DNA from: Falsiroseomonas sp.
Lineage (GTDB): Bacteria; Pseudomonadota; Alphaproteobacteria; Acetobacterales; Acetobacteraceae
Direction of reading: 5' to 3'
Length of the DNA stretch: 64,000 bases
Assembly: GCF_030695085.1 (NCBI RefSeq)
Contig: NZ_JAUYTS010000232.1
Span: forward strand, 21,099-85,098
Notes under the pieces: model-generated
Seen by the model: only the letters and a program-made list of their open reading frames with translations
The model's database searches: none
Told to the model about the DNA's origin: nothing
Part shown: positions 45,204 to 52,822 of the stretch, in pieces
Position numbering within the stretch: position 1 is the stretch's first letter
Layout of the letters: each line of letters starts with the position of its first letter
Program-made: the position numbers and the translations under genes

Positions 45204-47615
45204 ATGACCGCCGAACGCCCGACCCGCCCGGCACCCCAGCCGCAACCGGCCGAATTGGCGCGCACCGATGCCGATCGGCTGCGGCTGCTGCATGCGCTGG
45301 AACGCAAGCTGCTGTGGCTTTCCGCCTGGATGATCCATCACGCCAACCACATCCGCCCGAACCGCGATGGGTTGAAGGTCGGCGGCCACCAGGCTTCCTG
45401 CGCGTCCTCCGTCTCGATCCTGGCGGCGCTGTATTTCGAGATCCTGCGGCCGCAGGATCGCGTCGCGGTGAAGCCGCATGCCGGGCCGGTGTTTCACGCC
45501 ATCAACTACCTGCTCGGCCGGCAGGAGCGGGAGAAGCTGTCCACGCTGCGGCAGTTCGGCGGCATCCAGCCCTATCCCTCGCGCGTGAAGGACGGGGCGG
45601 AGGTGGATTTCTCCACCGGCTCCGTCGGCCTCGGCGTGGCGCTGACCAGTTTCGGCAGCCTGGTGCAGGATTATGTGCGCCTGCACGGGCTGGGGCGGCC
45701 GGAGATTCCGGCCGGCCGGCATGTGGCGATCGTCGGCGATGCCGAACTCGATGAGGGCAATATCTACGAAGCCCTGCTGGAAGGCTGGAAGCATGATGTC
45801 CGCAATGTCTGGTGGGTGGTGGACTACAACCGCCAGAGCCTGGACAGCGTGGTGCCGGACCGGCTGTTCGGCCGCATCGAGGGCCTGTTCCGCGACATGG
45901 GGTGGAACGTCGTCACCCTGAAATACGGCCGCCGCCTGGAAGCCGCCTTCGCGCGGGATGAGGGGGAGGCGCTGCGCCGCTGGATCGATGACTGCCCCAA
46001 CAGCCTGTACGCCGCACTCACCTTCCAGGGCGGCGCCGCCTTCCGCCGCGCCATCCTGGCCGAACTCGGCCGGGTGGACGGCGTGCGCGCCATCATCGAC
46101 CCGCTGGACGATGACGAGCTGGCCGCGCTGATGACCAATCTCGGTGGCCACGACATCGAGACGCTGACCGAGGCGTTCCGGGCCGCGGCGGCGGAGGGCG
46201 ACCAGCCGACCTGCTTCATCGCCTACACCATCAAGGGCATGGGCCTGCCCTTCGCCGGGCACAAGGACAACCACGCCGGGCTGATGACCAAGGAGCAGAT
46301 GGCGACGTTCCGCGACGCCATGGGTATCCGCGACGGCCATGAATGGGACCGCTTCGAGGGGCTGGACGTGCCGACGCCCGAGCTGGAGGCCTTCCTGGCC
46401 GGCATCTCCTTCGCCCAGCCCCTGGCGCCGGAGGGGCGCCAGTTGCAGGCGCCCACCATCCCGGTGCCCACCACCCTGCCGGCACCCCGCATCCCGCCCG
46501 GCCGGATGATGTCCACCCAGGGCGCCTTCGGCGAGATCCTGGCCGAGATCGGCCGCGGGCAGGGGGCCAATGCGGCACTGGCCGAGCGGATCGTCACCAC
46601 CAGCCCGGATGTCACCGTCTCGACCAATCTCGGCCCCTGGGTGAACCGGCGCGGCATCTTCGACCGGCATCTGAAGAACGACGTGTTCCGGGACGCCAAG
46701 CTGGCCTCCGCGCAGCGCTGGGGCATGGGGCCAGAGGGGCAGCACATCGAGCTCGGCATCGCCGAGCAGAACCTGTTCCTGCTGCTCGGCGCGCTCGGCC
46801 TGTCCCATTCCCTGTATGGGGCGCGGCTGCTGCCGGTTGGCACGGTGTATGACCCCTTCGTCAATCGCGGGCTCGATGCGCTGATCTACGGCTGCTACCA
46901 GGATGCGCGGTTCCTTTTGGTATCAACGCCGTCCGGCCTGACCCTCGCCCCGGAAGGCGGCCAGCACCAGTCGGTGAACACGCCGCTGATCGGCATCGCG
47001 CAGGACCGGCTGGTGGCCTACGAACCCGCTTATGCGGATGAGCTGGCGATCCTGATGCGCTTCGCCTTCGACCATATGCAGAAGCCGGATGGCAGTTCGG
47101 TCTGGCTGCGCCTGTCCACCCGGGCCCTGGCGCAGCCGGAGCGCAAGCTGGACCCGGCCGGCGTGATAGCCGGCGGCTATTGGGTGGTGCCGCCGGGGCC
47201 GGGGACGAAGCTCGCCATCGCCTATCAGGGCCCGATCGCGCCGGAGGTGCGGGAGGCCTTCGAGGCGGTGCGGGAGGATGTGCCCGATGCCGGGCTGCTC
47301 GCCGTGACCAGCCCGGACCGGCTGCAGGCCGGCTGGCTGGAAAGCCGGCGCGGGCTGCGCCAGGGCAGGGCCAGCGAGGTCTCCGCCATTGAACATTTGC
47401 TGGCGCCACTGGATCGGGACGCCGCGCTGGTCACCATCCTGGATGGCCATCCGGCCGCCCATGCCTGGCTCGGCGCGGTGCGTGGGCAGCGTGTGGTGCC
47501 ATTGGGCGTCGATCGCTTCGGCCAGGCCGGTGACCTGCCGGACCTCTATGCCGCCTACGGGCTGGATGCCTCCGCCATACTGGATGCCTGCGCCGCGGCG
47601 GTTCTCGGCCAGTGA
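45204..47615 (+). CDS. Homodimeric 2-oxoacid dehydrogenase E1-like (transketolase-like) protein
   Basis: An 803-residue thiamine-diphosphate enzyme related to AceE (homodimeric pyruvate dehydrogenase E1). The ThDP/Mg motif reads GDAELDEGNIYEAL ending in DYNRQSLD, and GHQASCASSVSILAALYFEIL matches the AceE-type start. The pyrimidine domain contains LGIAEQNLFLLLGALGLS, with the catalytic glutamate. It is shorter than AceE (about 890) and its E1-specific end differs. AGGAGG before ATG 45204 is a strong ribosome site. No E2 or E3 genes adjoin, so the substrate and partner are unknown; alternatives include 2-oxobutyrate dehydrogenase-like enzymes. Confidence 0.85.
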   Translation: MTAERPTRPAPQPQPAELARTDADRLRLLHALERKLLWLSAWMIHHANHIRPNRDGLKVGGHQASCASSVSILAALYFEILRPQDRVAVKPHAGPVFHAINYLLGRQEREKLSTLRQFGGIQPYPSRVKDGAEVDFSTGSVGLGVALTSFGSLVQDYVRLHGLGRPEIPAGRHVAIVGDAELDEGNIYEALLEGWKHDVRNVWWVVDYNRQSLDSVVPDRLFGRIEGLFRDMGWNVVTLKYGRRLEAAFARDEGEALRRWIDDCPNSLYAALTFQGGAAFRRAILAELGRVDGVRAIIDPLDDDELAALMTNLGGHDIETLTEAFRAAAAEGDQPTCFIAYTIKGMGLPFAGHKDNHAGLMTKEQMATFRDAMGIRDGHEWDRFEGLDVPTPELEAFLAGISFAQPLAPEGRQLQAPTIPVPTTLPAPRIPPGRMMSTQGAFGEILAEIGRGQGANAALAERIVTTSPDVTVSTNLGPWVNRRGIFDRHLKNDVFRDAKLASAQRWGMGPEGQHIELGIAEQNLFLLLGALGLSHSLYGARLLPVGTVYDPFVNRGLDALIYGCYQDARFLLVSTPSGLTLAPEGGQHQSVNTPLIGIAQDRLVAYEPAYADELAILMRFAFDHMQKPDGSSVWLRLSTRALAQPERKLDPAGVIAGGYWVVPPGPGTKLAIAYQGPIAPEVREAFEAVREDVPDAGLLAVTSPDRLQAGWLESRRGLRQGRASEVSAIEHLLAPLDRDAALVTILDGHPAAHAWLGAVRGQRVVPLGVDRFGQAGDLPDLYAAYGLDASAILDACAAAVLGQ

Positions 47616-48661
47616 GCGGCCTGCCCGACGCCAAGGCCGGGGCCCCGCCCTCGCCAGAGCCGGCGGCCGCCAGCCTGCGCCCCAGGAAGCGGAGCCTGCC
47701 AGCACCAGGGCTGGACGATGTCCGCGCCGCCTACCGCCTGTTCCTCAACCGCGAGCCGGAGAATGACGGCGTGATGGAGCGCCATCTCGCCGCCTCGCCG
47801 AGCTTCGAGATGCTGAGCCGCCGTTTCGCCCGCTCGGCCGAATTCCTCGCCAGCGGCGCGCCGCCGCCGCCGCCACTGCTGCCGCTGACGGCCGGCCCGC
47901 TGGAGGCGGAGGTGACGGCGGACCCGGAACAGATGGCGGTGATGCTGGCGCGCACCGGCCATTACTGGGAGAGCATCGGCGCGGAGGCGCCGCACTGGTC
48001 GGTGCTGACCAATGAGCGCTTCCTGCCGGAACGAATCGAGGAAACGAAGAACGCCTTCTATGGCTCCGGCCGCGACGATGTCGCATTGATCGAGGCGCTG
48101 CTGGCGCGCCAGCGCATCGCCCCGGCCGCGCTGCCACGCTGTGTGGAGTTTGGTTGCGGCGTCGGGCGAGTGACGCTGATGCTCGGGAAGCTGTTCCGGC
48201 AGGTGACGGGCTGCGACATCTCTGCCCCGCATCTGGAGCTGGCACGCCAGGAAGCCGCGGCGCGGGGGATGACCAACCTCGCCTGGCACCGCAGCAGCCT
48301 GGCGGCTGCCATGCCGCCAGGACCGTGGGATTTCTGGTATTCGCGCATCGTGCTGCAGCACAACCCGCCGCCGGTGATGGCCATGCTGCTGCGCCAGGCT
48401 TTCGCCGGGCTGGCGCCGGGCGGCGTCGCCATCTTCCAGTTGCCGACGCATTGGCTGGGCTACCGATTCCGCACCGCGGAGTACCTGGCGGATACCGCCA
48501 GGCCGGGCATGGAGATGCATGTGATGCCGCAATCCAGCGTCTTCGCCCTGGCTGCCGAGGCCGGGTTGCAGGTGCTGGAGGTGCGGGAGGACAGCCATGT
48601 GGTGAGCAAGAACCCGTCCTCCTGGCTGTCCAACCTGTTCGTGCTGCGCCGGCCGCTGTAA
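47612..48661 (+). CDS. SAM-dependent methyltransferase with N-terminal DUF4214-like segment
   Basis: A 349-residue protein. Residues 35-80 resemble a DUF4214 repeat (AAYRLFLNREPENDGVMERHL). The class I methyltransferase domain begins near residue 165 with CVEFGCGVGRVTLMLGKLF (motif I), CDISAPHL, DFWYSRIVLQHNP and PGGVAIFQLP. The GTG start overlaps the E1-like stop (GTGA), so the two are translationally coupled, though no functional link is obvious. Substrate is unknown; DUF4214 parts often occur in surface-glycan or S-layer associated proteins. Confidence 0.82.
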   Translation: MSGLPDAKAGAPPSPEPAAASLRPRKRSLPAPGLDDVRAAYRLFLNREPENDGVMERHLAASPSFEMLSRRFARSAEFLASGAPPPPPLLPLTAGPLEAEVTADPEQMAVMLARTGHYWESIGAEAPHWSVLTNERFLPERIEETKNAFYGSGRDDVALIEALLARQRIAPAALPRCVEFGCGVGRVTLMLGKLFRQVTGCDISAPHLELARQEAAARGMTNLAWHRSSLAAAMPPGPWDFWYSRIVLQHNPPPVMAMLLRQAFAGLAPGGVAIFQLPTHWLGYRFRTAEYLADTARPGMEMHVMPQSSVFALAAEAGLQVLEVREDSHVVSKNPSSWLSNLFVLRRPL

Positions 48662-48708
48662 GGCGCCGCTTGGCGGGTCGGCCCGCTTCACGCTAAAGCG
48701 CGGGCTAC

Positions 48709-48789
48709 GCGGGCGTGGTGGAATGGTAGACACGCTGGTTTTAGGTACCAGTGGCGCAAGCCATGGGGGTTCGAGTCCCTCCGCCCGCA
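48709..48789 (+). tRNA. tRNA-Leu (anticodon TAG)
   Basis: The sequence folds as a tRNA: acceptor GCGGGCG pairs with CGCCCGC, the anticodon arm is CTGGT, loop TTTAGGT, ACCAG with anticodon TAG, a long variable arm (TGGCGCAAGCCA) marks a class II leucine tRNA, and the T arm is GGGGG TTCGAGT CCCTC. The discriminator is A at 48789 and CCA is not encoded. It lies between the methyltransferase and tig. Confidence 0.96.
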
Positions 48790-48930
48790 TTCCGAGCCGC
48801 CGCTTGCCGCGCCGATGGCCCGGTTTCGGGGCCCTCCCCATTGCCCCCGGCGCCCTTGGGCGGTAACGGGGCGAGCCTCAAAGCGTCTTGCGCCCGTCAT
48901 GGGCGCCTCTGTGCATAAAGAAGGTCCGAA

Positions 48931-50277
48931 ATGCAGGTCACCGAGCTTCCCGCCGAGGGGCTGAAAAGGGCGTTCCAGGTCGTTGTCCCGGCGGCCAGCC
49001 TCGCCGAAAAGCGCGACAAGCGCCTGAAGGAACTGGGCGCGGACCTCCGCCTGCCCGGCTTCCGCCCCGGCAAGGTGCCCACCGCCGTGGTCAAGCAGCG
49101 CTATGGCCAGGCGGTTGCCGGCGAAGTGCTGGAGCAGTCGGTGGATGACGCGACCCGCCAGGTGATCGCCGATCGTGGCCTGCGGCCCGCCATGCAGCCG
49201 AAGATCGAGCTGGTGAACTACAGCGAGGGCGCCGACCTCGAATACAAGATCGACCTCGAGCTGCTGCCCGAGATCCCGATGCCGGACTTCGCCTCGATCG
49301 AGCTGGATCGCCAGAAGGCGACGCCGGGCGATGCCGAGATCGACGCCTTCCTGGCCACTATGGCCGGCCGCCTGGCGAATCTGGAGGACGTGGCCGAGCC
49401 GCGCCCGGCCGCCAAGGGCGAGATGCTGGTGGTCGATTTCGAGGGCCGCACCAAGAACGAGGACGGCACGCTGTCCGAGCCCTTCCCGGGCGGCACGGCG
49501 ACCGATACCCCGATCGAAGTGGCCGGCGAGGGCTTCATCCCCGGCTTCACCGAGCAGCTCGAGGGCATGTCCCCCGGTGAGCAGAAGGAGATCAACGTCT
49601 CCTTCCCCGCCGAATACGGCTCCGCCGCGCTGGCCGGCAAGGATGCCGTGTTCGCCATCAACGCCAAGGCGTTGAAGGTGAAGGTGCTGCCGGTGATGGA
49701 TGATGAATTCGCCAAGCGCGTCGGCCTGGACGACATCGCCACGCTGCGCGCCAAGGTGGCCGAGAACCTGCAGGGCGAATATGACGGCCTGGCCCGGATG
49801 AAGGTGAAGCGCGCCCTGCTGGACGCGCTGGCCGAGAAGGCCGTGTTTGAAGTGCCGCCGGGCATGGTGGAGAGCGAATTCGCCCAGATCTGGCAGCGCG
49901 TGGAGCAGGACCTGAAGGCCGGCAAGCTCGATGCCGATGACCAGGGCAAGGACGAGGACACGCTGAAGGCCGACTACCGCGCCATCGCGGAGCGCCGCAT
50001 CCGCCTCGGCCTGCTGCTGTCCGAGATCGGCCGGACCAACAACATCCAGGTCACGAACGAGGAGCTGAGCGCCGCGATGCGGCAGGAAGCCTCCCGCTAT
50101 CCGGGGCAGGAGAAGCAGGTTCTGGATTATTTCCGCAAGAACCCGCAGACCATCGAGAACCTGCGCGCGCCGATCTTCGAGGAGAAGGTGGTCGATTTCG
50201 TGCTGGAGCTGGCCAAGGTGACGGACCACCAGGTGGCGCCGGAAGCCCTGACCGCCGAGGAGCCGGCGGCGGCCTGA
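48931..50277 (+). CDS. tig: Trigger factor
   Basis: Trigger factor (448 residues) is the ribosome-bound chaperone and prolyl isomerase that meets nascent chains. The ribosome-docking signature appears as LPGFRPGKVPTAVVKQRYG near residue 45; the FKBP-type domain contains DFEGRTKNEDGTL and EGMSPGEQKEINV; the C-terminal helical arms are long and charged. AAGAAGG precedes the ATG. Gene order tig, clpP, clpX, lon is conserved in alphaproteobacteria and links folding to proteolysis. Confidence 0.97.
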   Translation: MQVTELPAEGLKRAFQVVVPAASLAEKRDKRLKELGADLRLPGFRPGKVPTAVVKQRYGQAVAGEVLEQSVDDATRQVIADRGLRPAMQPKIELVNYSEGADLEYKIDLELLPEIPMPDFASIELDRQKATPGDAEIDAFLATMAGRLANLEDVAEPRPAAKGEMLVVDFEGRTKNEDGTLSEPFPGGTATDTPIEVAGEGFIPGFTEQLEGMSPGEQKEINVSFPAEYGSAALAGKDAVFAINAKALKVKVLPVMDDEFAKRVGLDDIATLRAKVAENLQGEYDGLARMKVKRALLDALAEKAVFEVPPGMVESEFAQIWQRVEQDLKAGKLDADDQGKDEDTLKADYRAIAERRIRLGLLLSEIGRTNNIQVTNEELSAAMRQEASRYPGQEKQVLDYFRKNPQTIENLRAPIFEEKVVDFVLELAKVTDHQVAPEALTAEEPAAA

Positions 50278-50304
50278 GCCGCTGGCTGACAGGCACGGGT
50301 TGCG

Positions 50305-50340
50305 CGGGGCGGTGCCAACAGGCCCCGCCCCGTTTGTTTT
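50305..50340 (+). terminator. Rho-independent terminator after tig
   Basis: An 8-base stem CGGGGCGG / CCGCCCCG with a 12-base loop, followed by TTTGTTTT. It begins 28 bases after the tig stop and separates tig from the clpP transcription unit. Confidence 0.8.
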
Positions 50341-50421
50341 GCGGGGCTTGCCAAGTGCCGCCGCAGCCCCCAACTCCGCGCGCCGCCGGACCACCTGGCG
50401 GGGCGCGCCGGGCAGGGGGGG

Positions 50422-50450
50422 CTTTGCGAGGCGCGCGGCTTTCCCCATCT
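50422..50450 (+). promoter_or_regulatory. Candidate heat-shock (sigma-32-type) promoter upstream of clpP
   Basis: CCCCATCT at 50443-50450 matches the sigma-32 -10 consensus CCCCATNT exactly. CTTTGCG lies 14 bases before it, a weak match to the -35 CTTGAAA. It is 116 bases upstream of the clpP start and downstream of the tig terminator, as expected for heat-inducible clpP-clpX. The -35 mismatch keeps this a candidate. Confidence 0.45.
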
Positions 50451-50565
50451 TAAAGGGAATGGCAGAGATTCGCTGTCAGGCTGCGGCTTCGGTTGCCCGG
50501 CCGGGGGGACTAAGCCGGGAATGTTTCGCCCAGGCCGGTGACGGACGGGCATGAAAGGGACCACC

Positions 50566-51210
<645 letters not shown>

Positions 51211-51225
51211 ACGCGATGGCGCCCG

Positions 51226-51246
51226 GGGGCGGCGGTTTGCCGCCCC
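51226..51246 (+). other. Hairpin between clpP and clpX
   Basis: An 8-base stem GGGGCGGC / GCCGCCCC with a 5-base loop (GGTTT), no T-tract after it. It could reduce read-through from clpP to clpX or stabilise the clpP mRNA end; it is not a convincing terminator. Confidence 0.45.
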
Positions 51247-51388
51247 GGCACTGTCACGGTGCTTGTTGCACTTTCCCCCGCGCGATTGCGGGGCTATCTT
51301 CTTTCGTTTCCCGCCCCCCAGCCGGGGGGCAGGTGTCCCGGTCCGTCAGCCTGCGAGGCGGCCGCGGCTTGAGGCTTTCGGAGCGCGC

Positions 51389-52645
51389 ATGAGCAAGTCC
51401 GGCGACTCGAAGAACACCCTGTACTGCTCGTTCTGCGGCAAATCGCAGCACGAGGTCCGGAAGCTTATCGCCGGACCTACCGTGTTCATCTGCGATGAAT
51501 GCGTCGAGCTGTGCATGGACATCATCCGCGAGGAGCACAAGACGCACCTCGTCAAGTCGCGTGATGGCGTTCCCACGCCGCGCGAGATCTGCAAGGTGCT
51601 GGATGATTACGTCATCGGGCAGGACCACGCCAAGAAGGTCCTCTCGGTCGCGGTGCATAATCATTACAAGCGCCTGGCGCATGGCGGGAAGACCGGCGAG
51701 ATCGAGATCGCCAAGTCCAACATCATGCTGATCGGCCCCACCGGGTCCGGCAAGACGCTGCTGGCGCAGACGCTGGCCCGCATCCTCGACGTGCCCTTCA
51801 CCATGGCGGATGCGACCACGCTGACGGAAGCCGGCTATGTGGGTGAGGATGTCGAGAACATCATCCTCAAGCTGCTGCAGGCCGCCGACTACAATGTGGA
51901 GCGCGCCCAGCGCGGCATCGTCTATATCGACGAGGTCGACAAGATCAGCCGCAAGTCGGACAACCCCAGCATCACGCGGGACGTCTCCGGCGAAGGCGTG
52001 CAGCAGGCGCTGCTGAAGATCATGGAAGGCACCGTGGCCTCCGTTCCGCCGCAGGGTGGCCGGAAGCATCCGCAGCAGGAATTCCTGCAGGTGGACACGA
52101 CCAACATCCTGTTCATCTGCGGCGGCGCCTTTGCGGGGCTGGAGAAGATCATCGGCTCCCGCGGCAAGGGCTCCGGCATCGGCTTCGGCTCCGAGGTCCG
52201 CGCGCCGGATGAACGCCGCACCGGTGCCATCCTGAAGGAGGTCGAGCCCGAGGATCTGCTGAAATTCGGCCTGATCCCGGAATTCATCGGCCGCCTGCCG
52301 GTGGTGGCGACGCTGGAGGATCTGGATGAGAAGGCGCTCATCGAGATCCTGACCAAGCCGAAGAACGCGCTGGTGAAGCAGTATCAGCGGCTGTTCGAGA
52401 TGGAGGGCGCGAAGCTCACCTTCACCGAGGACGCCATGAAGTCCGTGGCGATGCGCGCCATCCAGCGCCGCACCGGCGCCCGCGGCCTGCGCTCCATCAT
52501 GGAGGCGATCCTGCTCACCACCATGTTCGACCTGCCTGGCCTCGAGGATATCGAGGAGGTGGTGGTGAACCGGGAGGTGGCCGAAGGCCGCGCGAGCCCG
52601 CTGTTCATCTATGGTGAACGCCCCGCGGAGCAATCTGCGGGGTGA
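51389..52645 (+). CDS. clpX: ATP-dependent Clp protease ATP-binding subunit ClpX
   Basis: ClpX (418 residues) unfolds substrates and feeds them to ClpP. The N-terminal zinc-binding domain has the four cysteines CSFC and CDEC (residues about 13-40). The AAA+ core shows Walker A GPTGSGKT and Walker B IVYIDEVDKI, with an intact glutamate. The pore loop GYVGEDVE is present and the C-terminal small domain ends near FIYGERPAE. The ATG at 51389 follows GGAGCGCGC. Sequence is highly conserved. Confidence 0.97.
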   Translation: MSKSGDSKNTLYCSFCGKSQHEVRKLIAGPTVFICDECVELCMDIIREEHKTHLVKSRDGVPTPREICKVLDDYVIGQDHAKKVLSVAVHNHYKRLAHGGKTGEIEIAKSNIMLIGPTGSGKTLLAQTLARILDVPFTMADATTLTEAGYVGEDVENIILKLLQAADYNVERAQRGIVYIDEVDKISRKSDNPSITRDVSGEGVQQALLKIMEGTVASVPPQGGRKHPQQEFLQVDTTNILFICGGAFAGLEKIIGSRGKGSGIGFGSEVRAPDERRTGAILKEVEPEDLLKFGLIPEFIGRLPVVATLEDLDEKALIEILTKPKNALVKQYQRLFEMEGAKLTFTEDAMKSVAMRAIQRRTGARGLRSIMEAILLTTMFDLPGLEDIEEVVVNREVAEGRASPLFIYGERPAEQSAG

Positions 52646-52691
52646 GCATGGAGGTGGCCTCCCCGGCACGAGGCGCCCGCATCCGGCGCGC

Positions 52692-52720
52692 CTTGTGGTG
52701 GTGGGGAAGGGGGGCCATCT
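52692..52720 (+). promoter_or_regulatory. Candidate heat-shock promoter upstream of lon
   Basis: CTTGTGG at 52692-52698 (first four bases match the sigma-32 -35 element CTTGAAA) and GGCCATCT at 52713-52720 (six of eight with CCCCATNT) are 14 bases apart. They lie in the 177-base gap between clpX and lon, 103 bases before the lon start. The match is weaker than that at clpP but spacing agrees. Confidence 0.35.
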
Positions 52721-52822
52721 GTCTGACAATCCCGTGGCGCCGGGAGCCGTGCCAGGAACCAGGTGCCCCGTCGGGTGGCCTGGGGGCGGCTTCAGCGCCG
52801 ATCGTCCAAAGTGAGGTCCGAT

